This document shows positions 56,238-64,000 of a DNA stretch of 64,000 nt, piece by piece. Source of the DNA: Sphingomonas sp. PP-CC-1A-547 (GTDB lineage: Bacteria; Pseudomonadota; Alphaproteobacteria; Sphingomonadales; Sphingomonadaceae); NCBI RefSeq assembly GCF_003610375.1, contig NZ_RAPZ01000010.1, positions 966,161 to 1,030,160 on the forward strand, given 5' to 3'. Each line of letters starts with the position of its first letter. Position 1 is the stretch's first letter. Position numbers and translations under genes: made by a program. Under the pieces are notes generated by a model. That model saw only the letters and a program-made list of their open reading frames with translations. It was not told the origin of the DNA and searched no databases.

Positions 56238-56837
56238 CTAAGACTTCGACGCCTTGCGCAACGCCAGCCGAACCAGCGCATCGAGCGAGGCCCCCGGTCC
56301 CAGTTCCTCGTCCGCCGCCGCCACCGCGACGCTCGCCTCGTTCGGGCGGAACCCGAGGTTGAGTAGCGCCGACACAGCATCCGCGGACGCGCCGGGCGCA
56401 GCGTTAACCACCGCCGGCCCGAGCCCAAGCGCGATGCCGCCGACCTTGTCCTTCAGTTCCATCACGATCCGCTGGGCAAGCTTCGGCCCCACGCCGTTGG
56501 CGCGCGCGACCATCGCCTTGTCGCCACTCGCGATCGCACGGCTCAGGTCGACGGGCTCCAGCGCCGACAGGATCGCGAGCGCCACGCGGGCGCCAACTCC
56601 CTGCACGCCCGTCAGCAACCGGAACCAATCGCGCTCGTCTGCGCTGGAGAAGCCGACCAGCCGCTGAAAATCCTCGCCTACCAGCAGTTCGGTGAACACC
56701 GTACACGCCTCGCCGATCGGCCCGAGCGCCGACAGCGTGCGCGCCGATGCGCCGACCAGATAGCCGACGCCGCCGACGTCTATCACGGCATGGTCGATGC
56801 CGGTCGAGTCCAGCCGTCCTTTGAGATGCACGATCAT
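56238..56837 (-). CDS. ruvA: Holliday junction DNA-binding protein RuvA
   Basis: A 199-residue protein with OB fold ([21 protein letters not shown]), helix-hairpin-helix region ([20 protein letters not shown] and [19 protein letters not shown]) and the C-terminal domain that contacts RuvB ([20 protein letters not shown]). It targets the RuvB motor to four-way junctions. It is separated from ruvC by an AraC-family gene and from ruvB by the dehydrogenase. Confidence 0.96.
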   Translation of the reverse strand: MIVHLKGRLDSTGIDHAVIDVGGVGYLVGASARTLSALGPIGEACTVFTELLVGEDFQRLVGFSSADERDWFRLLTGVQGVGARVALAILSALEPVDLSRAIASGDKAMVARANGVGPKLAQRIVMELKDKVGGIALGLGPAVVNAAPGASADAVSALLNLGFRPNEASVAVAAADEELGPGASLDALVRLALRKASKS

Positions 56838-56919
56838 TGGAACAGGCGGTAGAACATCGGCGGCGCGGCGTCATCCCGTCAAAATACCCGCTTCCCGGCT
56901 CGATCGCCCCGCGCGCAGG

Positions 56920-57909
56920 TCAGGCATTTGGTTGCGGACGACCCTGCTCGCCCGTCGGACGGTTCTGAACGGGCGCAGCGGCCTTCGCGGCTTCGTGCAG
57001 CGCCTGGGTCGGCGCGCCGATCACCATCGCGCGGGCACGCAGGCTGGCGCGCAGGAATACGGTGTCGGACGCGATGAAGCGGCGGGGGGTCGTGCCGAGG
57101 AACGTGCCGGCATCACGCAGGAAATGCGAGGCGTCGAAATAGCTGCTGTCGATCTTCGAATAGTCCGCCATGCCGTCCGTCCGGATCAGGCTGATGAACG
57201 AGCGCAGGAACCGCGCGCGCCTCAGCAACAGCTTTGGCGGCATGCCGAAATGGCGCGTCGCCATGCGACGCAGTTCATGCGTCGGGATGTCGAGGCGGTC
57301 GGCGACGTCCTTCATCTCGATCACGCCGTCGGTGACGGTCAACGCAGTGAACGCGCGGATCAAATCCTCGCGCGGATGCGGACGGGTGAAAAACGCAGCG
57401 AACACCGCATCGAGCAACGGCTTGATCATCGTGTCGTCGTCGAGCGCGTCGAGCCCTTCGACCAGCCGCGCGGAAAGGTCCGATCCCAGCGCCGAACCGA
57501 GCGGCACGACGCGGTTGTGGAATTCGCCCGCCGACCGCGCGGTGAGCCGCGACCAGCCGAGCGCGCTGAGGCCGATGCCCACGGCGATCCCTCCACGCGT
57601 CTCGGTCCGGAAGGCGCGGCTGGTCGGGCCGTAGAAACTTGCGCGGTCGAGCGGGCCGAAGCGGTGGTTGCCGACCGACACGGTCAGCGGCCCGGCGTCG
57701 ACAAGCACCGAGATCATCGCCGGCGCCGGCAGATACCAGTTGAGCATCGGCGTGCGGTCGTTCGAGGCGTAGATCGCGTACCCCGTCAAATACTCGGACA
57801 GCGCGGGATCGGGCAGGTCGTACCGCATCGTCATGCCCGCGGGCATCGCGAACGCCGAGGCCGGAACATTGTTGCTGTTCGTCCCACCTCGTACGTGTTC
57901 GACAAGCAT
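56920..57909 (-). CDS. AraC-family transcriptional regulator
   Basis: A 329-residue regulator. The C-terminal DNA-binding domain has a first helix-turn-helix MKDVADRLDIPTHELRRMAT then RHFGMPPKLLLRRARFLRSF, and a second with YFDASHFLRDAGTFLGTTPRRF, typical of AraC/XylS. The N-terminal 150 residues do not match a ligand domain I can name. It is transcribed with a 5' region that is unusually AT-rich for this window and has its own probable promoter, so it is likely an inserted unit between ruvC and ruvA. The target is unknown. Confidence 0.87.
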   Translation of the reverse strand: MLVEHVRGGTNSNNVPASAFAMPAGMTMRYDLPDPALSEYLTGYAIYASNDRTPMLNWYLPAPAMISVLVDAGPLTVSVGNHRFGPLDRASFYGPTSRAFRTETRGGIAVGIGLSALGWSRLTARSAGEFHNRVVPLGSALGSDLSARLVEGLDALDDDTMIKPLLDAVFAAFFTRPHPREDLIRAFTALTVTDGVIEMKDVADRLDIPTHELRRMATRHFGMPPKLLLRRARFLRSFISLIRTDGMADYSKIDSSYFDASHFLRDAGTFLGTTPRRFIASDTVFLRASLRARAMVIGAPTQALHEAAKAAAPVQNRPTGEQGRPQPNA

Positions 57910-57910
57910 C

Positions 57911-57950
57911 GCGCCGCCCTTAATCTAAATTAAAAAATCACGGGCGGCGC
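57911..57950 (-). promoter_or_regulatory. GC-clamped hairpin covering the AraC-gene leader
   Basis: GCGCCGCCC and GGGCGGCGC are perfect complements across 22 bases of AT-rich loop; the inner arm ends only 1-2 bases before the AraC-family start codon. In the mRNA this 9-bp stem would hide the ribosome entry region (AAGGG lies within it). It could control translation of the regulator. Confidence 0.5.
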
Positions 57951-57976
57951 TGCCACAGCAATGCAGGCTTGGCTAT

Positions 57977-58043
57977 CAAAACTTGATTGAGGTGTAATTA
58001 TAGCGCTCAGGCGCTGATCTCATTCAAAATGAACCAAGTTTTG
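57977..58043 (-). promoter_or_regulatory. AraC-gene promoter bracketed by CAAAACTTG inverted repeat
   Basis: On the minus strand a perfect TATAAT lies at 57997-58002, pointing into the AraC-family gene, with TTGAAT 19 bases before it as a weak -35. Exact 9-base inverted arms, CAAAACTTG (57977-57985) and CAAGTTTTG (58035-58043), flank it, one near the expected start of transcription and one upstream of the -35. A GCGC-rich palindrome lies between. This layout suits autoregulation. Confidence 0.5.
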
Positions 58044-58156
58044 TCCGAGCGGATATTGGCTAGGGTTGATATTTGTGATGCGGCTAGCCGTGGCGCACGT
58101 CTTCGGATGCTACACCGGGACGGCGTTACCTCGCGTTGGTCGGATCGCCGGAGAGA

Positions 58157-58663
58157 TCAGGCGCCTACGCCGCTGCGTCGTGCCAGGGCGGCGGCGCTGG
58201 CAACGTGATGCGCATGCGTGATCGCGACGGCCAGCGCATCGGCCGCATCGGGTCCGGCGAGTTTCGCGCCAGGGAGCAGCACGGCCATCATCGCCTGGAT
58301 CTGCTTCTTGTCCGCGCCGCCGGTGCCGACGACGCCTTTCTTGACGGTCGACGGGTGGTATTCGCCGATATGCAGCCCCGCCCCTGCCGCGGCGAGCAGG
58401 ACGACGCCGCGCGCTTGGCCGAGTTTCAGCGTCGATTGCGCATTGGTATTGCCGAGCACTTCCTCGACCGCCGCGCCGTCGGGGCGCTCGGTGCGGATGA
58501 CGTCGATCAGCGCGTTGTAGAGCGCGGTGAGGCGGCGGGGGAGCGCCATCGACGGGTCGGTCTTGATCTGGCCGTTGGCGATATGGCTCAGCCGGTTGCC
58601 GTCGGCGCGGATGACGCCCCAGCCGGTGGTGCCGAGGCCGGGGTCTAGTCCGAGGATAATCAT
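58157..58663 (-). CDS. ruvC: Crossover junction endodeoxyribonuclease RuvC
   Basis: A 168-residue resolvase cutting Holliday junctions. The acidic catalytic residues are Asp7 ([14 protein letters not shown]), the Glu67/Glu68 pair (AAVEEVLG), and Asp139/Asp142 ([18 protein letters not shown]). The start is fixed by MIILGLDPG. The bases just upstream of the ATG are pyrimidine-rich (CTTCTTCCTTCCC on the coding strand), so there is no Shine-Dalgarno, which is odd; the adjoining repeat may have displaced it. It follows yebC as in many bacteria. Confidence 0.96.
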   Translation of the reverse strand: MIILGLDPGLGTTGWGVIRADGNRLSHIANGQIKTDPSMALPRRLTALYNALIDVIRTERPDGAAVEEVLGNTNAQSTLKLGQARGVVLLAAAGAGLHIGEYHPSTVKKGVVGTGGADKKQIQAMMAVLLPGAKLAGPDAADALAVAITHAHHVASAAALARRSGVGA

Positions 58664-58674
58664 GGGAAGGAAGA

Positions 58675-58851
58675 AGGTTGGTTCACGCGGAGACGCGGAG
58701 ACGCGGAGAGGGTGCGTTCCTGGCGATCGTCTCGCGTTAGCGGGACTTTCAATTCTCCGGGCCGGCCGACAGAAATGAGGCCGCTGGCGCGGAGGACGTC
58801 GCCGCGAAGCACAACTCTCCGCGTCTCCGCGTCTCCGCGTGAACCCACCTT
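58675..58851. repeat. Inverted repeat family E (CGCGGAGACGCGGAGA)
   Basis: The left arm GGTTCACGCGGAGACGCGGA then GACGCGGAGAG is mirrored by CTCTCCGCGTCTCCGCGTCT then CCGCGTGAACC on the right, about 100 bases apart. Both arms hold the 8-base tandem unit GAGACGCG. It fills the whole gap between yebC and ruvC and reaches within 12 bases of the ruvC start. A 65-codon frame inside it (GDAETRR-like translation) is judged non-coding. Confidence 0.87.
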
Positions 58852-58858
58852 CTTCATC

Positions 58859-59602
58859 TCAGCCGAGCGATTCCATGATCTCGTCGGAGATCTCGTAATT
58901 GCCCCACACCGTCTGCACGTCGTCGTCGTCGTCGAGCGCGTCGATCAGCTTGAAGAGCGTCGCCGCATCGTCTGCACCGACTGCGACCATGACTTGCGGA
59001 CGCCAGGCGAGCTTGGCGCCTTCGGCCTCGCCGAGCTTTGCTTCCAACGCCTTGGCCACCTCGTGCAGGTCGCCCTGCGCGGTCCAGACCTCATGGCCGT
59101 CCTCGCTCGACGTGACGTCCTCGGCGCCCGCTTCGAGCGCGGCTTCGAACACCGTGTCGGCATCGCCCGCGCTCGCCGGATACGAGATCAGCCCGACGCG
59201 GTCGAATGCGTGGCTGACCGAACCGCCCGCCCCGAGGTTGCCGCCGTTCTTGCCGACCGCGACGCGGACGTTGGTCGCGGTGCGGTTGCGGTTGTCGGTC
59301 AGCGCCTCGATGATCAGCGACACGCCGCCGGGGCCGAAACCCTCGTAGCGGATTTCCTCGTAGTTCTCGGCATCGCCGCGGCTCGCCTTGTCGATCGAGC
59401 GCTGGATGTTTTCCTTCGGCAGCGACGCCGCCTTGGCCGCGTTGACCGCCGCGCGAAGGCGCGGGTTCATGTCGACGTCGGGCAGGCCCATCTTGGCCGC
59501 GACCGTGATCTCTCGGCTGAGCTTGCTGAACGCGGACGAGCGCTTCTTGTCCTGCGCGCCCTTGCGGTACATGATATTCTTGTATTTGGAATGGCCTGCC
59601 AT
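58859..59602 (-). CDS. yebC: YebC/PmpR-family regulatory protein
   Basis: A 247-residue protein of the TACO1/YebC family. The start [21 protein letters not shown] is the family hallmark, with [35 protein letters not shown] and [12 protein letters not shown] following. Older work treats it as a DNA-binding regulator; recent work links it to translation at proline-rich stretches. It is placed upstream of ruvC, as in many genomes. Confidence 0.96.
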   Translation of the reverse strand: MAGHSKYKNIMYRKGAQDKKRSSAFSKLSREITVAAKMGLPDVDMNPRLRAAVNAAKAASLPKENIQRSIDKASRGDAENYEEIRYEGFGPGGVSLIIEALTDNRNRTATNVRVAVGKNGGNLGAGGSVSHAFDRVGLISYPASAGDADTVFEAALEAGAEDVTSSEDGHEVWTAQGDLHEVAKALEAKLGEAEGAKLAWRPQVMVAVGADDAATLFKLIDALDDDDDVQTVWGNYEISDEIMESLG

Positions 59603-59631
59603 CGGTGCCTCTTTAGCTGATGGCCCCGCTC

Positions 59632-60201
59632 TTAGGCGTCAGGCGCGGATTTCGCCAGACCGTCGGTTCCCAAGCCCGCAAGGGCGTCGATCTTCGCTTC
59701 GATCGCGTCGAGCCGGGCGAGCACGAGATGATCGATCTTGTGATGCACGCGCAGGATGTCGAGTTCGGCGCGGAGATTGGTCTCGTAGTCGAGGCTGGCG
59801 GCTAGGCGATCCTTCGCCGATTGCCGGTTCTGGCTCATCATGATCACCGGCGCCTGGATCGCCGCGACGGTCGACAGCAGCAGGTTGAGGAAGATGTAGG
59901 GATACGGATCGAACGCGCGCCCGAAATGCGCGAGGATGTCCGAATTCAGCAGCATCCAGCCGATCAGCACTGTGCTGAACGCGATGATGAACCCCCACGA
60001 CCCACCGATCGCCGCCACCCGGTCCGACAGCCGCTCGCCGAAGGTCGACCGCTCGTCCGAGACGTCGGCAGCATCGCGACTGACCGTCGTCCCGGCCTCG
60101 ATGCCGGCGAGGACGCGGCGTTCCTCGTCGTCGAGGTCGCCCGGCGCCTTGCCGAGCAGTCGCTGCGAGAGATCGGCGAGCAGGGATTGTTTCGTGGCCA
60201 T
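59632..60201 (-). CDS. DUF1003 membrane protein
   Basis: A 189-residue protein with two membrane helices ([20 protein letters not shown] and [20 protein letters not shown]) joined by a short loop with FDPYP, the DUF1003 signature, then [20 protein letters not shown] and an amphipathic C-terminal helix. The function is unknown; some DUF1003 proteins are linked to magnesium/metal or cell-envelope stress, but nothing here shows this. It ends 29 bases before the yebC start on the same strand. Confidence 0.9.
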   Translation of the reverse strand: MATKQSLLADLSQRLLGKAPGDLDDEERRVLAGIEAGTTVSRDAADVSDERSTFGERLSDRVAAIGGSWGFIIAFSTVLIGWMLLNSDILAHFGRAFDPYPYIFLNLLLSTVAAIQAPVIMMSQNRQSAKDRLAASLDYETNLRAELDILRVHHKIDHLVLARLDAIEAKIDALAGLGTDGLAKSAPDA

Positions 60202-60311
60202 GAGTCGCGCCCTAGCCGGGAATGCGGATTATGCCAGCGCAAAGCCGGGCTTGCGACGGAAGCGACAAAGACTCCTTGCTCCCATGCGCCCGCACCTGCC
60301 AAACGCGCGGC

Positions 60312-61775
60312 ATGACGGTTAGCGTGAATATGGGCACCGACGGCAATGGTACTGCCGTCGGCGTCGACCTGGAGGAACTACTCGCCACCCGCCTGTTGGT
60401 GCAGGGCAATTCGGGCTCGGGAAAATCGCATCTGCTGCGCCGGCTACTCGAGCGATCGGCGGGGCATGTCCAGCAGATCGTGATCGATCCGGAGGGCGAT
60501 TTCGTGACGCTGGCCGGGCCGCATGGTCATGTCGTGATCGAAGCCGGCGACTATAGCGAACGCGAGATCGCGCGCATCGCGACGCGGTTGCGCGAACATC
60601 GGACGTCCGCGGTGCTCAGCCTCGAAGGACTCGAGGTCGAGGGCCAGATGCGGTGCGCCGCGTCGTTCCTCTCCGCGCTGTTCGATGCGCCGCGCGAGCA
60701 TTGGTATCCGGTACTGGTGGTGGTCGACGAAGCGCAAATGTTCGCGCCGGTGACGGGCGGCGAGGTCTCGGAAGAGGTCCGCCGTGCCTCTTTGGCGGCG
60801 ATGACGAACCTGATGTGCCGTGGGCGTAAGCGCGGCCTCGCCGGGGTGATCGCGACGCAGCGTCTGGCGAAGCTTGCGAAGAACGTCGCCGCGGAGGCGT
60901 CGAACTTCCTGATGGGCCGTACCTTCCTCGACATCGACATGGCGCGCGCCGCCGACCTGCTCGGCATGGAGCGACGCCAGGCCGAAGCGATTCGCGATCT
61001 CCAGCGCGGCACGTTCATGGCGCTCGGGCCAGCAGTGTCGCGGCGGCCGATCACCGTGAAGATCGGCGACGTCGCGACGTCCGCGCGCAGCGGCAGCCCC
61101 AAGCTCACCCCCCTCCCCAGCGCCGCGCCGATGGACCTGCAGGACCTGCTGTCCGAGCCGGTGGTCGACGCGCCCGAACTCGGCCTGATGTTCGATTCGC
61201 GCCCGCGTCGCGTGCCGGCTGAGGAACTGCTCGACGGCATCGCCCGCCCGCCCGAGCCACGCACCGCGGCTCCGCCGCCGCCCGAGAAAACTGACGACGA
61301 GGTCGAGGCGGTCTACGCCGACGTCTTCCGCGCGATCGTCGAGGATCCGGAGTCGACGCTGCGGCCGCCGTCGGTGCTGTTTCAGGATTTCCAGGTGCGC
61401 TGCCGGATGGGTGGCCTCGCCAAGCCGCCGCTCGATTTACCCGGTTTCGTCCGGCGTCTCAGTTGCGCCCGCGCCGGCATCTTCGACATGACCGACGAGG
61501 CGTGGACGGCGGCGCTCGACGTAGCGAGCGGGCTGCCCGACGACATGCTGGGCGCGTTCCTTTTGGTGGCGCGCGCGGCACGTGAAGGCGAGCCCTGCCC
61601 GTCTGACGCGCGCATCGCAGCGACGTATGGTACGAGTTCGCTTGGCCGTGTGAAGCGCCTGATCGGCTATATAGAGAGCCGCGAACTGATCGTGTGCCGC
61701 ACCGATCTTGCCGGCAAACGCTCGATCACGATCCCAGGGCTGGGCTGGACGACGCTGCCGGCGGAGGCGGCTTAG
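60312..61775 (+). CDS. HerA/DUF87-like P-loop ATPase
   Basis: A 487-residue ATPase. It begins directly with the RecA-like core: Walker A GNSGSGKSH (residues 32-40), an acidic FVTLAGPHGHVV strand, Walker B VLVVVDEAQMF and the RGRKRGLAGVIATQRLAKL region with a sensor Gln and a likely Arg finger, as in HerA/FtsK-type motors. No N-terminal HAS-barrel is seen. A linker with proline runs follows from about residue 340, and the last 110 residues form a separate predicted helical domain I cannot name. No NurA nuclease gene is adjacent. Start has no obvious ribosome site; GTG or ATG nearby remain possible. Confidence 0.85.
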   Translation: MTVSVNMGTDGNGTAVGVDLEELLATRLLVQGNSGSGKSHLLRRLLERSAGHVQQIVIDPEGDFVTLAGPHGHVVIEAGDYSEREIARIATRLREHRTSAVLSLEGLEVEGQMRCAASFLSALFDAPREHWYPVLVVVDEAQMFAPVTGGEVSEEVRRASLAAMTNLMCRGRKRGLAGVIATQRLAKLAKNVAAEASNFLMGRTFLDIDMARAADLLGMERRQAEAIRDLQRGTFMALGPAVSRRPITVKIGDVATSARSGSPKLTPLPSAAPMDLQDLLSEPVVDAPELGLMFDSRPRRVPAEELLDGIARPPEPRTAAPPPPEKTDDEVEAVYADVFRAIVEDPESTLRPPSVLFQDFQVRCRMGGLAKPPLDLPGFVRRLSCARAGIFDMTDEAWTAALDVASGLPDDMLGAFLLVARAAREGEPCPSDARIAATYGTSSLGRVKRLIGYIESRELIVCRTDLAGKRSITIPGLGWTTLPAEAA

Positions 61776-61779
61776 GTCG

Positions 61780-62223
61780 TCATCCGCGGATCGGGGTGAA
61801 CTGCAACGATACGAACTGCCAGTCGCCCTTGATCCGTCGCGCGACGAAACCGGCCCGCAGCGCGCGCGTCTGCATCTGGCCGTCCTTGCCGGGCATGGTG
61901 TAGGCGATCCGCATCGTGACAACACCGATCGTGCCGGCGGGCCGCGCGACGGTTTCGGTAATCGTCATCGGCGGTGCGGCTGATTTTTTGTCGGCTGCGT
62001 AGAACCCGATCACGCGCTCGCGGGAATCGACCTCACCGACGGGCGATACTTCCTGGTATTCGGGCGCCATCATCGCGATCATCGCCGCCTGATCGAACTG
62101 GTTGCGGACCCGGACGAACGCCTCGGCACGCTGACCGAGTTTTTGGATGTCGACCTCAACCGATTGCGCCGCGGCAGGAACACTAACCAATGATGCCGCC
62201 GCAATCCCCAGAAATACCCGCAT
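61780..62223 (-). CDS. Exported NTF2/SnoaL-like (DUF4440-type) protein
   Basis: A 147-residue periplasmic protein with a signal peptide (MRVFLGIAAASLVSVPAAAQ). The mature part has an NTF2-like cone fold pattern: a helix AEAFVRVRNQFDQAAMIAMM followed by YQEVSPVGEVDSRERVIGFY and three strands ending GDWQFVSLQFTPIRG. Conserved polar residues of a known enzyme are not evident. MRVFLG at 62223 starts the signal peptide, with 20 in-frame upstream codons rejected. It is convergent with the HerA-like gene, 4 bases apart. Confidence 0.75.
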   Translation of the reverse strand: MRVFLGIAAASLVSVPAAAQSVEVDIQKLGQRAEAFVRVRNQFDQAAMIAMMAPEYQEVSPVGEVDSRERVIGFYAADKKSAAPPMTITETVARPAGTIGVVTMRIAYTMPGKDGQMQTRALRAGFVARRIKGDWQFVSLQFTPIRG

Positions 62224-62304
62224 TCTTGCCCCCCCGATGCAATGTTGCATAACGGCAATACACCTAAGCTTCAGGTGCAGCAATGACGCTGCCGGTTGCC
62301 GAAC

Positions 62305-62604
62305 CTAGAATGCGGACGCGATGGCGAGAGCTGCGATGACGCCGACTTGTACCATCGCGATGAGCTGGAGCCGACCGACGAATGGTTGCTTCCGTGTCTT
62401 GTGCCGGTAGCGATTACGCGCCCAGAACGCGCCCGGGCTGCCGCCAAGTGCCGCGAACCAGAGCAAGCGGGATTCAGGAATGCGCCACGCGCCAGTCGAT
62501 GATCGCCGCTTGTCGAGCGCGAACGCGGCGACCGTGATGACGTTGACCAGCACCAGCAAGAAGACGCCCGTGACGACAGCAAGCGCAATATTCGGCGCGG
62601 TCAA
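62305..62604 (-). CDS. DUF1294 membrane protein
   Basis: A 99-residue protein with an N-terminal hydrophobic stretch (LAVVTGVFLLVLVNVITVAA), the conserved AFALDKRRSSTGAWRIPESR and LLWFAALGGSPGAF, and a C-terminal segment that is a second membrane helix. The stretch FALDK-x10-RIPE-x-LL is the DUF1294 signature. A TTG start at 62604 gives a TTGA overlap with the preceding stop; TTG at 62616 is the alternative. Function unknown. Confidence 0.8.
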   Translation of the reverse strand: MTAPNIALAVVTGVFLLVLVNVITVAAFALDKRRSSTGAWRIPESRLLWFAALGGSPGAFWARNRYRHKTRKQPFVGRLQLIAMVQVGVIAALAIASAF

Positions 62605-63029
62605 CGGTCCTCGCAACGGATCCGCATTTTAACCATGCGGACCTCTGCACGCTCGCCCGCATTCGCGCGCATCTTGACCATGTGATCTTTCACACCAATC
62701 TGGAATTCCGCCGGCCCGGTGACAGTGCATACCATCCCGTTGGCGACGCTGGCACACGCATCGACATATTGGCGTGCGTTAGTGATGACCGAGTCTTCAG
62801 CCGGACCGAGCCCCATCGAAACATAGCTCGATCCACCGAACAGCGCGGTACCCAGGCCACCGAGCGTCTTCAGCTCCCATGCGGCGTGGCCGTCGGACGG
62901 TTTCGCCGTCTTCATACCGAGCTCGGTCGCGATCCGCTGGCAGAAGCTGGCGTTGGCCGCCCCCTCATCCGACTGGGCGGGGGCGGCCATAGTGGCCAGC
63001 GCAAGGGCGGCGAGAAAAGGGATGGTCAT
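62601..63029 (-). CDS. Exported hypothetical protein
   Basis: A 142-residue protein with a signal peptide (MTIPFLAALALATMAAPAQS). The mature part is short on hydrophobic segments and has four cysteines (ASFCQRIA, DACASV, GMVCTVT, RIRCEDR), which could form disulfides, plus the stretch DHMVKMRANAGERAEVRMVK. I do not recognise a family. It overlaps the start of the DUF1294 gene, so the two are cotranscribed. Confidence 0.7.
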   Translation of the reverse strand: MTIPFLAALALATMAAPAQSDEGAANASFCQRIATELGMKTAKPSDGHAAWELKTLGGLGTALFGGSSYVSMGLGPAEDSVITNARQYVDACASVANGMVCTVTGPAEFQIGVKDHMVKMRANAGERAEVRMVKMRIRCEDR

Positions 63030-63115
63030 AGCCGGACACTAATCCGCAACCGATGACAGTTCTGTTAAACACGTCACAACCGACGCGTTTGGCCGTCTCA
63101 CCGCCCTGGCGAAAC

Positions 63116-63382
63116 TCAGATCATCCCCAACGCCTGGAGATACACTTCGAGGATCGCTTCCTCCTCCTGATATTCTTCCTTCTTCTTCTTCCGGATCGAC
63201 AGGATCTTACGGATCGCCTTTGGGTCGTAACCGCGGCCCTTGGCTTCCGCCATCACGTCCTTGATGTCGTCCGAGATACCCTTCTTCTCTTCTTCGAGAC
63301 GCTCGGCGCGCTCGATCAGCAGGCGCAGTTCGTCCGCTGCGACCGCGCCGCCGCCCATGCCGTGTTGCCGTTCGTCAGACAT
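63116..63382 (-). CDS. GapR-family (DUF2312) DNA-binding protein
   Basis: An 88-residue protein of the GapR family. The core [20 protein letters not shown] then [20 protein letters not shown], and [20 protein letters not shown], is diagnostic of DUF2312. In Caulobacter GapR binds overtwisted AT-rich DNA ahead of replication and transcription and helps topoisomerases. The family is limited to alphaproteobacteria and some phages. A short Gly-rich N terminus ([14 protein letters not shown]) precedes it. Confidence 0.93.
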   Translation of the reverse strand: MSDERQHGMGGGAVAADELRLLIERAERLEEEKKGISDDIKDVMAEAKGRGYDPKAIRKILSIRKKKKEEYQEEEAILEVYLQALGMI

Positions 63383-63572
63383 CGAAAATTCCCCACTCGC
63401 CAGCGCCCACGCGCCGGTCAAAAGCCAATCAAGATACAAGCCCGCACCGGTGATCGCCGTCCGGAGACGTCCTGAATCATGCCGAATTGGGTGCGGGCCT
63501 GCGTCTAGGCGTTTACCGTGTTCGGCTCAAGCGACCCTGCGGGGGATCGTCGCGAATCAATTGCAGCCGTTC

Positions 63573-63875
63573 TCAAATCACCGCGTTCTTCGCGACGCTC
63601 GCCTTCATCCGTTCGAGCTGCTCGGGCGTCGCGTCGCCCTGATGGTGCGCCTTCCACTCCGCATACGGCATCCCGTACACAGTCTCGCGTGCGGCATCCT
63701 TCGTCATGCCGCTTGCTTCCTCGACCCAGTCCGACAGGCAGTTGCGGCAGAAACCGGCGAGCCCCATCAGGTCGACGTTCTGCGCGTCCTCGCGGTGGCG
63801 GAGATGACGGATCAGGCGGCGAAAGGCCTGTGCCGCTACGGCATCGTCCAAAGTATCGAGGCGATCGGGGTTCAT
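63573..63875 (-). CDS. DUF1244 protein
   Basis: A 100-residue protein. The motif LMGLAGFCRNCLSDWVEEAS with its CxxC, and ETVYGMPYAEWKAHHQ, match DUF1244 (SMc04008-type). The pair of cysteines may bind metal. The family is common in alphaproteobacteria and has no known role. It is the only gene of its unit here; the region between it and the GapR-like gene (190 bases) shows nothing I can name. Confidence 0.9.
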   Translation of the reverse strand: MNPDRLDTLDDAVAAQAFRRLIRHLRHREDAQNVDLMGLAGFCRNCLSDWVEEASGMTKDAARETVYGMPYAEWKAHHQGDATPEQLERMKASVAKNAVI

Positions 63876-63967
63876 TACTATGCTCCGTGGTTGATCCCGC
63901 GGAGATAGGGTTTAAGGCCCGTCGCGGCAAAGACCTCCCCCAGGAAACGCCGAGGAAGACGCACCGC

Positions 63968-64000
63968 ATGACCAAGGCCATCGCACCCCGTTCGCGCAAA
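63968..64000 (+). CDS. Start of an unidentified gene, cut by the window edge
   Basis: ATG ACC AAG GCC opens 11 codons (MTKAIAPRSRK) to the end, with GAGGAAG 7 bases upstream, a good ribosome binding site. It is divergent from the DUF1244 gene by 92 bases. Too short to identify. Confidence 0.45.
   Translation, partial: MTKAIAPRSRK

Noticed and set aside
56840..56855. GAAC...GAAC pair upstream of ruvA resembling a LexA box
   Set aside because: The spacing is 8 bases rather than 7, so it does not meet the alphaproteobacterial consensus; noted only as a near match.
58660..58857. 65-codon ORF on the minus strand between yebC and ruvC
   Set aside because: It lies wholly inside the family E inverted repeat; the translation simply mirrors the repeat unit.

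Overview
The window is high-GC, gene-dense DNA from an alphaproteobacterium, most probably Sphingomonas or a close sphingomonad. Supporting signs are the gene neighbourhoods (ptsP, rodZ-like, cpoB, tilS, ftsH; proA, nadD, rsfS, rlmH, envC-like, ctpA), a GapR-family DUF2312 protein, a GAAC-N7-GAAC LexA-type box, a PEP-CTERM/exosortase regulatory operon and several families of GC-rich palindromic intergenic repeats. I found no rRNA, tRNA, CRISPR array, prophage or transposase. The genus is an inference; family-level assignments rest on motifs read in the translations.

Positions 1-8500 are the edge of an exopolysaccharide locus: a membrane sugar transferase, then prsK, prsR and prsT on the minus strand, diverging from manC, which makes GDP-mannose. 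A partial DUF815 ATPase lies downstream. Positions 8500-13700 hold a possible NepR-like small ORF, a Tat-exported DUF885 metallopeptidase-like protein and a GH3 glycosidase. Positions 13786-25194 are one tightly packed minus-strand run, mutY, serine hydrolase, nudC, sdaA, M3 oligopeptidase, cysteine-synthase-like enzyme and 5-oxoprolinase-like protein, with several 4-base start/stop overlaps. It suggests peptide, cysteine/serine and 5-oxoproline catabolism attached to mutY.

Positions 25209-34000 run on the plus strand: DUF721, two thioredoxin-fold DsbA-like proteins, smc, a 58-residue membrane ORF, and a two-gene DNA-damage module (a radical SAM protein of the DNA modification/repair type and a DUF4130-UdgX fusion). 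A GAAC-N7-GAAC SOS-type box ends 2 bases before the radical SAM start codon. This is the most interesting segment. Positions 34000-37300 are mixed single genes (aldo/keto reductase, DedA, DJ-1/PfpI, exported hypothetical).

Positions 37369-44448 form a minus-strand housekeeping series: proA, a toxin-antitoxin pair translationally coupled to nadD, rsfS, rlmH, an EnvC-like protein with a degenerate LytM domain, ctpA, dsbB and coq7. Positions 44526-53846 carry a DUF3667 membrane protein, a small Rap1a-like exported protein, ftsH, tilS, cpoB, a RodZ-like protein and ptsP. Positions 54077-59602 hold yebC, ruvC, ruvA and ruvB, broken up by an AraC-family regulator and an opposite-strand 2-hydroxyacid dehydrogenase. 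The right end has DUF1003, a HerA-like ATPase, small exported proteins, DUF1294, GapR-like and DUF1244 genes.

Palindromic repeats of at least five families lie in the intergenic gaps, usually just 3' of a gene. They look like dispersed non-coding elements that may double as transcription terminators.
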